Positions 15,625 to 27,894 of a stretch of DNA of 30,580 bases are shown piece after piece. Source of the DNA: Chloroflexota bacterium (GTDB taxonomy: Bacteria > Chloroflexota > Anaerolineae > Caldilineales > Caldilineaceae). The stretch's first letter is position 1, and every line of letters begins with the position of its first letter. Where the stretch lies: positions 2,092 to 32,671 of the forward strand of contig DMDA01000066.1 in assembly GCA_003451595.1 (NCBI GenBank), given 5' to 3'. Position numbers and translations under genes: made by a program. The notes under the pieces were generated by a model. That model saw only the letters and a program-made list of their open reading frames with translations, was not told the DNA's origin and did no database searches.

Positions 15625-17328
15625 ATGAGCAGTACAAACGATTCCAAACTTGAACAGTATCGCAACAGCACAGCGCCGTTGCCAGCAACGAACCGGCTAT
15701 GGCCGCTCTATGGCGCCGGGTGGGAGAATCTTGGCAAGGATGGCGACGCCATGGAAACGCCGCTGCTCCAGCCGGGGCCGGATGAATTGCTGGTGCGCCA
15801 CGACGCAGTCGGCATCTGCTTCTCAGACATCAAGGTGATTCGCGCTGGTGAAAATCACCCGCGCATTCACCGCAGCATGAAGGAGCAGCCGGTGGTGCTC
15901 GGTCACGAAGTCGCGCTGACGGTCGTCGCTGCTGGCGAGAATTTACGCCATCAGTACAAACCGGGCGACCGCTTCATCGTACAGGCGGACATCTATATTG
16001 GCGGCAAGCCTTACGCCTATGGCTATGAGCTACAGGGCGGTTTTTCGAGGTACAGCATCATCGACTGGCGCGTCCTCAACGGCGACCACGGCAATTATCT
16101 TATTCCCGTCAACCCGGACGATGGCTACGCCGAGGTGGCGCTGTGCGAGCCGTGGGCATGTGTCGAGGCATCGTACACGGTCGTCTATCGCACGCAGTGG
16201 CAGCCGGGCGGCGTCGTCTGGCTGACCGGGGATGGACGCGGCGTGAGTCTGGGCGCAGCTGTGAACTGGCGGCCTGCCAAAGTCGTGCTGGATGTGACTG
16301 ATGCGGCCTTTGCGGATGCAGTGCGCACTTGGGCCGCCGATGCCGGCGTCAACTTGCAGGAAGGCGACGATGGCGTCACGCGTTACGACGATATTGTTGT
16401 GTTGGGCGCCAACGCCGAGCTGTGTGAACGTGCTTTCCCGCGCATGGCGAATGGCGCCATCCTCAACATCGTGCTGGATCGTCCGCTGGCGCGCAACGTC
16501 GCTGTGGACATCGGACGCATGCATTACGACCATTTGCTGGTGGTGGGCACAGATACGGGTGACTTGGCGGCGGCCTACGCGCCGGTGCGCACGCAACTCA
16601 AAGCCGGCGGGCGCTGCTGGATTTTGGGCGCAGCAGGGCCGATGGGGCAAATGCACCTGCTGCGCGCCCTGGCGATGCCGGACAGACCGGCAAAGGTGGT
16701 AGCCTCCAACTTGCATGCCAGTCGCATGGCGCCGGTGCGCAAACAGTTTGCCCGCCATGCGGCGGAGTTAGGCGTAGAGATTGCCTTCCTGTCGCGCGAC
16801 GAGTTCACCAGCGAAGAAGCGTTCCTACAGGCAAAGTGGCGCGAGTCGGGAGGGCAGGGCTATGACGACATCGCTATCATGGCGCCGACCATCGACGCCG
16901 TACAGCAGGCAACGGAGGTCGTGGCGGACAATGCAGTGATCAACGTCTTTGCCGGGTTGGCGCGCGGCACGTTGTGTCCATTGAACTTGAATCTGGTGGC
17001 GCAGCGCGGGGTGCGCTTCACCGGCACCAGCGGCTCATCGATTGACGATCTGCGTCGTATGCGCGACCTGGTCGAGAGCAGGCAGTTGCCAACCAACCAT
17101 TCGGTGGCAGCCATCGCTGGGCTGGAGGGCGTCAGCGACGGTTTGCACGCGGTGGCGGAAGGTCGTTTTGCGGGTAAAGTGGTCATCTACCCGAACCTGA
17201 GTAAGCCGCTGCCGCTGACGCCGCTCACCGAACTGGACAAGGTGCTGCCCGGCGTCGCCGCCAAGCTTGATCCTGACGGCATGTGGACGCGCGAGGCGGA
17301 GGATGAACTGCTGCGAGAGATGCTGTAG
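15625..17328 (+). CDS. Long zinc-type (MDR) dehydrogenase, sorbose-1-phosphate-reductase-like, with two Rossmann-like segments
   Basis: A 567-residue medium-chain dehydrogenase. The catalytic GroES-like domain is clear: GICFSDIK (C65), VVLGHEVALTV (H94, E95) and CEPWACVEASY (about 174-184). Typical MDR enzymes have about 350 residues and SorE-like reductases about 410. Here the excess comes from two nucleotide-fold-like stretches: a degenerate first one (VVWLTGDGRGVSLG, about 197-210) and a canonical second (CWILGAAGPMGQMHLLRAL, about 337-355). The structural-zinc cysteines are absent. It precedes a sorbitol-6-phosphate-dehydrogenase-like gene, matching the sorbose/hexitol phosphate pairing. 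The start may be this ATG or a GTG at 15604, which has the closer ribosome-site-like GGAAG. Confidence 0.82.
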   Translation: MSSTNDSKLEQYRNSTAPLPATNRLWPLYGAGWENLGKDGDAMETPLLQPGPDELLVRHDAVGICFSDIKVIRAGENHPRIHRSMKEQPVVLGHEVALTVVAAGENLRHQYKPGDRFIVQADIYIGGKPYAYGYELQGGFSRYSIIDWRVLNGDHGNYLIPVNPDDGYAEVALCEPWACVEASYTVVYRTQWQPGGVVWLTGDGRGVSLGAAVNWRPAKVVLDVTDAAFADAVRTWAADAGVNLQEGDDGVTRYDDIVVLGANAELCERAFPRMANGAILNIVLDRPLARNVAVDIGRMHYDHLLVVGTDTGDLAAAYAPVRTQLKAGGRCWILGAAGPMGQMHLLRALAMPDRPAKVVASNLHASRMAPVRKQFARHAAELGVEIAFLSRDEFTSEEAFLQAKWRESGGQGYDDIAIMAPTIDAVQQATEVVADNAVINVFAGLARGTLCPLNLNLVAQRGVRFTGTSGSSIDDLRRMRDLVESRQLPTNHSVAAIAGLEGVSDGLHAVAEGRFAGKVVIYPNLSKPLPLTPLTELDKVLPGVAAKLDPDGMWTREAEDELLREML

Positions 17329-17384
17329 ACGTGGTGCGTGCTGCGTAATGGGGCGCGATTGTCTCTCTGCTACTGGAGTAAAGC

Positions 17385-18172
17385 ATGACACAATTATTAG
17401 ATCGCGTGGCGCTCGTAACTGGGGGCGCACAAGGTTTAGGCGCAGCGCTCTGTTTGCGGCTGGCGCGCGAAGGATGTCACGTGGTGGTCGCCGATCTCAA
17501 TCATGAGCAGGCGCAACAGACCGCCGATGCGATTGCACAAGAGACCGGGCGGCGCTGTCTGGCCGTACAGGTGAATGTCGTCGATGAGGCGCAGACGCGC
17601 GCCATGGTGGAAAGCACACTTGCGGCATTGGCCCGCCTGGACATCGTGGTTGCCAATGCTGGCGTTGTCCGCTCCGGGCCGGTGGATGAGATGAGCCTGC
17701 GCGATTGGCAGCTTGTGATCGATGTGAATCTGACTGGTTATTTTCTCACCGCCAAATATGCCGCTGCCGTGATGAAAGCACAACGAAGCGGCGTCATCAT
17801 TCAGATTAACTCGAAGTCGGGCAAAAAAGGTAGCTTCAAGAACGGCGCGTACGCCGCCAGCAAATTTGGCGGCATCGGGCTGACGCAGAGCATTGCGCTG
17901 GAATTGGCGGAGTACGGCGTACGCGTCAACGCCGTCTGCCCAGGCAATTTGCTCGACTCGCCGCTGTGGGTCGATTCGCTCTACAGCCAATACGCCAAAC
18001 GCTTGGGCATCACGGAAGCGGAAGTGCGCCAACGCTACATCGATCAGGTGCCAATGAAACGCGGCTGCACCTACGATGATGTCGCCAATGTCGTCGTCTT
18101 TCTGGCGTCGGATCAATCCAGTTATATGACCGGTCAGGCGATCAACGTCACCGGCGGGCAAGAGATGCGCTG

Positions 18173-18173
<1 letters not shown>
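17385..18173 (+). CDS. Short-chain dehydrogenase, sorbitol-6-phosphate 2-dehydrogenase-like
   Basis: A 262-residue classical SDR. Cofactor motif TGGAQGLG (12-19), NAG (91-93), catalytic Ser in INSKSGKKGS (143 or 145), Tyr156 and Lys160. The stretches INSKSGKKGSFKN, VCPGNLLDSPLW and the C-terminal SYMTGQAINVTGGQEMR are characteristic of the SrlD/SorD group, which oxidises D-glucitol 6-phosphate to fructose 6-phosphate with NAD. The ATG at 17385 has GGAG 6 nt upstream. It lies 56 bp after the MDR gene and its TGA shares a base with the next ATG (TGATG), so the three dehydrogenases form one operon. Confidence 0.88.
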
Positions 18174-19432
<1,259 letters not shown>

Positions 19433-19707
19433 TCCGGCAAGCAGATCAACTTTGCCTGCCGCTCGCCTCTCATCACATACGGCGACGCCATGCAATGAGA
19501 CTTGCACAATCACGGACACAAAGGCACTCTAGGCGCACAAGGCAACGGTAGTGTGGCACGTGTTCAGTCACAGCACGACGCACAACATGACAGCGCCGGG
19601 TGATTCACGCCCGTCTATATCACTATCACTATATCAGATGGCGGCGCCCGACCCTGCGTTTATTGGCGCAGCACGGCGGGCGCACACCCCAAACAAGGAG
19701 GAAGAAG
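19433..19707 (+). other. Leader/intergenic region of the DeoR gene
   Basis: No gene is seen. It begins with an imperfect hairpin just after the MtlD-like stop (CGGCAAGCA then TGCCTGCCG, 8 of 9 paired) and contains an AT-rich tract at 19616-19636 in which ATCACT is directly repeated between two TATATC boxes. The latter could be an operator or a second -10 region for autoregulation by the DeoR protein. Confidence 0.4.
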
Positions 19708-20526
19708 ATGAACGAAGACGATCAACTCCCTGGGCGACCTTATGAAGAGTTCGCCCCCTATAACTTGTCGAGTGAAGAACGCCGCGAGCGCATCATCCAG
19801 GTGCTGCGCGAGCAGGACGAGGTCTCCGTCACCGAGCTAAGCCAACGCTTGGGCGTGTCAGAAGTGACGACGCGCAAAGACTTACAACAACTAGAGGAGC
19901 AAGGCTACCTGACGCGTGTGCGTGGTGGTGCGGTGGTGTCGGGACGCGGACAACTGGAATTACGCTTTGCCGCCCGTCAGCAGGTAAACCTGGAGGAGAA
20001 ACGCCGCATCGCCGCGCGCGCCGTCGAGATCATCCAACCAGGCGCGACGATCTTTCTGGACGGCAGCACGACCGCCTTCCAGATGACGCGCCTGTTGCGC
20101 GACATGCGCAATTTAACCGTAATCACCACCGGGTTGTACGCTGCGCTGGAGCTGAGCTTCGCCCCCGACGTCACCACCATCGTGGTAGGCGGCATCCTGC
20201 GCCGACGCACCAGCAGCCTGGTCGATACGCTCAGCCCCAAGTTGCTGCGACGGCTGCACGTAGACATCGCCTTCCTGAGTTGTCGCGGGTTCACCGCCGA
20301 ACAGGGGATGATGGAATCGGACCTGCGCGAGGCGCAGATGAAGCGTGTCATGGCAGAGACAGCGGCGCGCAAAGTAGCCATGATCGATCACTCCAAATTT
20401 GGCGAAATCTTTGTCGCCACCTCGCTGTTGCCGGAGGAGATCGACCTGCTGATCGTTGATAAAGGGGTGGATGCCTCACAGCGCCTTGCGCTGGAAGCCG
20501 CCCAGATTACGACCGAATATGTCTGA
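19708..20526 (+). CDS. DeoR/GlpR-family transcriptional regulator
   Basis: A 272-residue repressor of the usual DeoR length. The N-terminal winged helix spans about 20-75 (RRERIIQVLREQDEVSVTEL, then GVSEVTTRKDLQQLEEQGYL and TRVRGGAV). The C-terminal DeoRC sensor has IFLDGSTTAFQMTRLL and VITTGLYAALELS and ends with LIVDKGV. These proteins respond to phosphorylated sugars. The ATG at 19708 is decided by a strong GGAGG 6 nt upstream, and the open frame back to 19600 has no ribosome site. It stands between the dehydrogenases and the rhamnulokinase-like gene, so it probably controls this cluster. Confidence 0.92.
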   Translation: MNEDDQLPGRPYEEFAPYNLSSEERRERIIQVLREQDEVSVTELSQRLGVSEVTTRKDLQQLEEQGYLTRVRGGAVVSGRGQLELRFAARQQVNLEEKRRIAARAVEIIQPGATIFLDGSTTAFQMTRLLRDMRNLTVITTGLYAALELSFAPDVTTIVVGGILRRRTSSLVDTLSPKLLRRLHVDIAFLSCRGFTAEQGMMESDLREAQMKRVMAETAARKVAMIDHSKFGEIFVATSLLPEEIDLLIVDKGVDASQRLALEAAQITTEYV

Positions 20527-20544
20527 GTGAAAAGAGCATCGCGC

Positions 20545-22047
20545 ATGAGCAAAACGGCGAACTTTCTAGCGGCGGACTTGGGGGCGTCGAATGGACGCGT
20601 CCTGTTGGGGCGTTGGGACGGCGAACGCTTCCAGTTGGAAGTGCTGCACCGCTTCGAGAATGGCCCGACAAATGTGCTGGGGCGGCTCTATTGGGATGTG
20701 TTGGCATTGTGGCGCGAGGTCAAGACAGGCATGCTGCGCTACGCCGCCGCCAACGCGGAGCCGCTCGCCGGCATCGGCATCGATACGTGGGGCGTCGATT
20801 ACGGGTTGCTGGATGCGGCGGGGCGCTTGTTGGGCAACCCGGTGCACTATCGCGACAGTCGCACGCAAGGCATGGTCGATCATCTCTTTACACGCATTCC
20901 CAAACGTGAAGTCTTTGACCTGACCGGGATTCAGTTCTTGGAGTTGAACACGCTCTTCCAGTTGTACAGCATGCGCGTACAGGGCGACCCCCAGCTTGAT
21001 GCCGCGCAACGCTTGCTCCTGATGCCCGACCTCTTCCACTACTGGCTCTCCGGCGAGCAAGTGGCTGAATACACGATTGCCTCAACTACGCAGATGTTGC
21101 TGGCGCGTGAACGCAGCTGGGCAACGGAGATGCTGGCGCGGCTCGATCTGCCAGCTGCGATCTTGCCGCCCATTGTGCAGCCGGGAACAGTCATTGGCCC
21201 ATTGCTGACGCAGGTCGCCGAGGAAACGGGCGTCCCCGCCGGCGCGCCGGTCGTCGCCAGCGCAGCGCACGACACGGGCAGCGCGGTCGCCGCCATCCCT
21301 GGCCTGGATGCACACAGCGTCTACCTCAGCAGCGGCACTTGGAGTCTGATGGGCATCGAAGTACGGCAGCCGATCATCAACACCCAGATGCTTGACCTGA
21401 ATTTTACGAACGAAGGCGGCGTCGACGGCACGATCCGGCTGCTCAAGAATATCTCCGGGCTGTGGCTGCTGCAGGAGTCGCGGCGACAGTGGGAGCGCGA
21501 AGGGCGCGCCTACACCTGGGAGGCGCTGATGATGGAGGCGCAACAGGCCACTCCCTTCCGCTCGATCATCAATTCGGATGCGCCCGATTTCAATACGCCC
21601 CACGCCATGGTGGATGCGATTCGCGCCTTCTGCCGACGCACGCACCAACCAGAGCCGCAGACGCCTGGCGAAGTGGTGCGCTGTTGTCTGGAAAGTCTGG
21701 CGCTGCGCTACCGCTGGGTGGTCGAGGCGCTGGAGGAGATTTTGGTTTCTGCGGGGTTGTCGCGCGGGCGCCAGCTTGACACCATTCGCGTGGTGGGTGG
21801 CGGCAGTCAAAATCGCCTGCTGAATCAGTTCACCGCCGACGCCTGCGGGCGCACAGTGATCACCGGCCCGGTGGAAGCAGCAGCCCTCGGCGTAATCATG
21901 ATGCAGGCGGTGGCGACCGGCCATCTCGCCAACGTCGCCGAAGGACGCGCCGCCATCGCCGCCTCGATTGAGCAGGAAGTCTTCACACCGCGCGCGACGG
22001 CAGGGTGGGACGATGCATACGCCCGTTTCTTGCGCCTGATCGAATAA
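20545..22047 (+). CDS. Rhamnulokinase-like FGGY kinase
   Basis: A 500-residue FGGY kinase with the RhaB-type signature DLGASNGRVLLG (11-22), GIDTWGVDYGLLD, PVHYRDSRT, SSGTWSLMGIE and VVGGGSQNRLLNQF. RhaB phosphorylates L-rhamnulose at C1 and several RhaB-like enzymes accept other 6-deoxy- or hexoketoses. No rhamnose isomerase, aldolase or mutarotase gene is in the window, so rhamnose itself is not assured; L-fuculose or L-sorbose are alternatives. The ATG at 20545 lies 18 nt after the DeoR stop with only an AAGAG-like ribosome site; a GTG directly after that stop is less likely. Confidence 0.85.
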   Translation: MSKTANFLAADLGASNGRVLLGRWDGERFQLEVLHRFENGPTNVLGRLYWDVLALWREVKTGMLRYAAANAEPLAGIGIDTWGVDYGLLDAAGRLLGNPVHYRDSRTQGMVDHLFTRIPKREVFDLTGIQFLELNTLFQLYSMRVQGDPQLDAAQRLLLMPDLFHYWLSGEQVAEYTIASTTQMLLARERSWATEMLARLDLPAAILPPIVQPGTVIGPLLTQVAEETGVPAGAPVVASAAHDTGSAVAAIPGLDAHSVYLSSGTWSLMGIEVRQPIINTQMLDLNFTNEGGVDGTIRLLKNISGLWLLQESRRQWEREGRAYTWEALMMEAQQATPFRSIINSDAPDFNTPHAMVDAIRAFCRRTHQPEPQTPGEVVRCCLESLALRYRWVVEALEEILVSAGLSRGRQLDTIRVVGGGSQNRLLNQFTADACGRTVITGPVEAAALGVIMMQAVATGHLANVAEGRAAIAASIEQEVFTPRATAGWDDAYARFLRLIE

Positions 22048-22060
22048 CGCCGATCGGCGT
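22047..22060. repeat. Perfect 14-bp palindrome after the rhamnulokinase-like gene
   Basis: ACGCCGATCGGCGT is its own complement and starts on the last base of the stop codon. RNA could fold a 5-bp stem with a GATC loop, too weak for a terminator and without a T-run. A protein-binding site ahead of the next gene is possible. Confidence 0.4.
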
Positions 22061-22066
22061 AGGCTG

Positions 22067-22075
22067 TGTTACACT
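22067..22075 (+). promoter_or_regulatory. Extended -10 element suggesting a leaderless mRNA for the J-domain gene
   Basis: TGTTACACT fits the extended -10 form TGnTAnnnT. Its 3' edge lies 9 nt before the ATG at 22085, so transcription would begin at or within a few bases of the start codon. No Shine-Dalgarno precedes that ATG, which is consistent with leaderless translation. Confidence 0.4.
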
Positions 22076-22084
22076 GCCAAATCT

Positions 22085-23191
22085 ATGGCGTCTGTGAGCT
22101 ATTACCAGACTCTGCAGGTCAAACAAGACGCAACGCAGGCGGAGATCGCCGCCGCCTATCGCAGGCTGGCGCGACAGTATCATCCCGATCTGAACCCTGC
22201 GCCCGATGCGCACCGGCAGATGCAGATCATCAACGAAGCCTACAATGTTTTGCGCCACCCAGAACGGCGCCAGCGCTATGATGAAACGCTGGCGCCGCCG
22301 ACCACCCCCGCATCGGCGACCGGCGCAGCGCGCACCTCGCCGCCGGTCAGCAATCGCCCATCGCACACCGCTGCGTGGTTGAGCTACCAGAAACGCATCG
22401 GCGACGAGATTGTCTTCACCATTGGTCACGCTGACGCCATGACGATGCTGCTTGCCGATCTGCAACGACGCATCCCGCCGACGGGACGGCGTTATGACAT
22501 CGCTCACAATCGCTGGCACGTCGGCGTCGAATATGAGGATGTGTTGCGCACACTCTTTCGCAACTACGCACCTGTCGTACAGACGCCGCCAGCATCTCAA
22601 TCTCTACGCCAGACGCCCCATCTGCGGCGCGCCACAGCACGAGAGAGCCGCCGCCCGCATCACACCGATCGCAGGGCATGGGGTGGTGTGGCGCTGGCAA
22701 TGGCGACAGCATTGGTGGTTTATGGTCTCATCTTCAGCCGGATGGTGTTGTCGGATGCCACTGCCGCCGCGCCCGCGCCGCTAGCGGTGGAGCCGCCAGC
22801 CGCGCGCACGGCGCGCGCGCTCGTCGCACCTGCCAGCGAGGAAGTCACAGACGCGCTAACCTTTCCCGGTGACTGCGCCTCTCCACTTGCGGCTACTGCC
22901 CCGCTCTATTTTCAGGAGGCGTGCAAGACGCTGACGACGCCGGCGGCTGCCGCGACGCCGGCTGCCGCACGCGCCTTTGCCTTGACTACCACACGCGTTG
23001 CCTCTAACATCCGCAGCGGGCCGGACACCCGCTTCCCCGTTCTCACGACTGCGCCGCCGGGCGCGCAGCTCCAGCTGGTGGGCTACACGGTGAGTCGCGG
23101 CTATGTCTGGTTCGTCACCAACTTTGGCGGCTGGATTCGCAGCGATTTGCTGACAGAGGCGCCGATGCACCTGCCGATGATCGGCGGATAG
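22085..23191 (+). CDS. J-domain protein with one transmembrane helix and C-terminal SH3b domain
   Basis: A 368-residue protein with an unusual architecture. Residues 5-68 are a J-domain with the HPD tripeptide at 33-35, the DnaK-stimulating site. Residues about 98-162 form a small domain (GDEIVFTIGHADAMTMLL then RIPPTGRRYDIAHNRWHVG) of unknown role. A basic stretch leads to one membrane helix (about 200-220). A Pro/Ala-rich outer segment then carries a bacterial SH3 domain (about 303-356: RVASNIRSGPDTRFPVL and VWFVTNFGGWIRSDLL). Positive residues before the helix put the J-domain in the cytoplasm and the SH3b outside. Two cysteines (264, 280) in the outer part could pair. It may link Hsp70 activity to cell-wall sensing. 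It is convergent with the PBP gene, 21 bp apart. Confidence 0.85.
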   Translation: MASVSYYQTLQVKQDATQAEIAAAYRRLARQYHPDLNPAPDAHRQMQIINEAYNVLRHPERRQRYDETLAPPTTPASATGAARTSPPVSNRPSHTAAWLSYQKRIGDEIVFTIGHADAMTMLLADLQRRIPPTGRRYDIAHNRWHVGVEYEDVLRTLFRNYAPVVQTPPASQSLRQTPHLRRATARESRRPHHTDRRAWGGVALAMATALVVYGLIFSRMVLSDATAAAPAPLAVEPPAARTARALVAPASEEVTDALTFPGDCASPLAATAPLYFQEACKTLTTPAAAATPAAARAFALTTTRVASNIRSGPDTRFPVLTTAPPGAQLQLVGYTVSRGYVWFVTNFGGWIRSDLLTEAPMHLPMIGG

Positions 23192-23212
23192 CAGGCCAGC
23201 CACAAGCCATTG

Positions 23213-26065
<2,853 letters not shown>

Positions 26066-26147
26066 AGTCCGTTCGTCGTTTCAAGCAACACAAGTGAATC
26101 GATGCGCTAGTGCCGGCAGTGCAGGGAGATATACTTCACGCTCAATC

Positions 26148-27752
26148 TCAGTCCGGCCATTGCCAGGGCAGCGTATTCTGATAAATCCACGCCAGCGTGT
26201 GCCAACCCTGCACAAGGAGCAGTGGGACGGCGGCGCCCCATAATGCCCGCCCACGCAGCACGTAGACCAGCAGCAACGCCAGCAGCAGCGTCGTTGGCAG
26301 CGCCGCCAGGCTAAATAAGTCCCAATCGCGCTGCCCGCCATAGTCGGGATTCCACACGAACGTGAAGAGCAGATAGCAGGCAGACGCAATGACAAGAAAG
26401 CGCGCAGCAGAGGCGGTAAGGTGATGAGATGGTGACGGTGGAAATTGGAGATTGGCGTCTGAAGACGGGACCGAGATGTAATCGCCACTCGCCACTTGCC
26501 ACTCTCTCTTGATGCGGTTCCTCATCATCTCAACAATCCACGCTCCCGCCACAGCTAACGACGGCAACACGACCGGCGCCACCAGCAACTGGCCATTGAG
26601 CCAATCGCGCAGATGCGCCCAGCTAAACATCGTGTAGTGCTCCCAGCGCGTTGTCGTGGCCCACAGCGGGACAAACCAGCGCGCATCGCCGCCGCCCGGT
26701 CGATCGGTGCTCAGCAACGCCGCCACGCCGTGGCCACTGGCCTCCATGAACAAAAATGTCGCGCTGCCGATCACCAGCATAGGCAGCGCAATCTGTAGAA
26801 CGACAACCAGCAAGGTTTGGTTTCGTGAAGGGGTGAAGACTGCCGAGTCAGCGCTCTGTTCGGCTTGTCCTGCGCAGTAAAGATGCCCGCCAAGATAAAG
26901 CAAACTGGGCGCCAGAACAATCGTGCTGGGATGGATGGCATGCGTCAACGCCAGGATGGTGGCCGCCAGCCAGAGCGACCGCCGTCGCTCAATCACGATC
27001 AGCCCTAGCCACAGATAGGCCAACACGCCCACCGCCGCCATGCTATAATTCTCAATATAGCCAAAAAAGAGTTGCATCAGCCCCAATGTAGCAAAGAGCG
27101 CATAGGGCAGCCACCCCGGCGCCAGCAGCGGGCGCCGACTCAGCCTCAGCAGCACCAGCAAGAAGAGCGCACCAGCTATGGGACTGACCAGTCGATAGAC
27201 TGGTGCAGCATCCTCCCAACGAAAGGTGGCATGGAATTGCTGCCACAGCCAGCTATGCAGCGCCACATCCAGCGGCGCCTGCCAGGAATGCGTCAGGCGC
27301 AGCGACGGGTCAGGATAGGCAATGCCTTTTGCCAGCATGAATGCATCACCCCACCGGGTATGTGCAATGGGAAACAGAAAAAAGGCCGCCACCAGCGCCA
27401 GCGAAACCAGCCAAAGCGCAGGCCACAGCCAGCGCGCCGACATAGGCGGTGCGCCGCGTTGCTCCTCCGGCGCCCGTCGCGTTGCGCTGGCCAACCAGTA
27501 CGCCACGATCACGGCGACCACCGCCATCACGCCGACCAGTACGGCCCACGTCGGCAGGTAGGTAATCGGCCAGAGGCCCCACCACGCAGCTTCGGCGCTG
27601 TCGGGCGGAGGGATCGGCGCAGGCGTTGGCGGCAGCGTGCGCACGTAGAGATGCAGTCCCAGCAGGGTAAGGGCGACGCTGTGCAAGGCGACGACGAGAT
27701 TCCGCTCTCTGCGCAGTGTTCGTTGGATGAGTGGGCGATTTCGGGCGCGCAT
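26148..27752 (-). CDS. Polytopic membrane protein, possibly GT-C-type glycosyltransferase
   Basis: A 534-residue integral membrane protein with roughly ten hydrophobic segments. After an N-terminal helix, a Pro-rich loop and further helices comes RWGDAFMLAKGIAYPDPSLRLTHSWQAPLDVALHSWLW, an acidic/aromatic extracytoplasmic loop of the sort found in GT-C glycosyltransferases, then LFATLGLMQLFFGYIENYSMAAVG. No family is recognised with certainty. The ATG at 27752 is chosen; a TTG directly before it is also possible and no ribosome site is obvious. Residues near the C-terminus (REWQVASGDYISVPSSDANL and PPSPSHHLTAS) are hydrophilic, low in complexity and encoded by a repeat-like tract, looking like an in-frame insertion between two helices. 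It neighbours another large membrane protein at 28892. Confidence 0.7.
   Translation of the reverse strand: MRARNRPLIQRTLRRERNLVVALHSVALTLLGLHLYVRTLPPTPAPIPPPDSAEAAWWGLWPITYLPTWAVLVGVMAVVAVIVAYWLASATRRAPEEQRGAPPMSARWLWPALWLVSLALVAAFFLFPIAHTRWGDAFMLAKGIAYPDPSLRLTHSWQAPLDVALHSWLWQQFHATFRWEDAAPVYRLVSPIAGALFLLVLLRLSRRPLLAPGWLPYALFATLGLMQLFFGYIENYSMAAVGVLAYLWLGLIVIERRRSLWLAATILALTHAIHPSTIVLAPSLLYLGGHLYCAGQAEQSADSAVFTPSRNQTLLVVVLQIALPMLVIGSATFLFMEASGHGVAALLSTDRPGGGDARWFVPLWATTTRWEHYTMFSWAHLRDWLNGQLLVAPVVLPSLAVAGAWIVEMMRNRIKREWQVASGDYISVPSSDANLQFPPSPSHHLTASAARFLVIASACYLLFTFVWNPDYGGQRDWDLFSLAALPTTLLLALLLVYVLRGRALWGAAVPLLLVQGWHTLAWIYQNTLPWQWPD
26419..26510 (-). repeat. Low-complexity repeat-like tract inside the membrane-protein gene
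   Basis: On the minus strand the tract holds three GAGTGGC/AAGTGGC-type heptamers in a row and a CCAATCTCCAATTTCC stretch. Similar AATCTCC/GGAGATT tracts occur in the gap at 6386-6403 and around 12430-12520. It keeps the reading frame open and encodes a hydrophilic linker. Confidence 0.5.
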
Positions 27753-27761
27753 CAATCGGTT

Positions 27762-27807
27762 CGCTCAATAAAGAACGGGCTGGCGACTATCCAAAGTCGC
27801 CAGCCCG
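27762..27807 (-). terminator. Rho-independent terminator after the SH3b lipoprotein gene
   Basis: A perfect GC-rich 13-bp stem (CGGGCTGGCGACT at 27776-27788, complement at 27795-27807) with a 6-nt loop is followed on the minus strand by TTCTTTATT. It lies about 90 bp downstream of the lipoprotein stop and directly before the next minus-strand gene, so that gene needs its own promoter or read-through. Confidence 0.85.
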
Positions 27808-27894
27808 CAATTTCGTTTGGTGGAGGAGGCTGGCTGCCCTGTTGCGCGCCGGCGCGTTTTGCGCCTATCTGCGTCAGAGCCGACGCTTCCTCAT

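Noticed and set aside
19561..19566. TGTTCA site in the DeoR leader, like the SorC half-site
   Set aside because: A single hexamer is expected by chance and no second half-site lies nearby.
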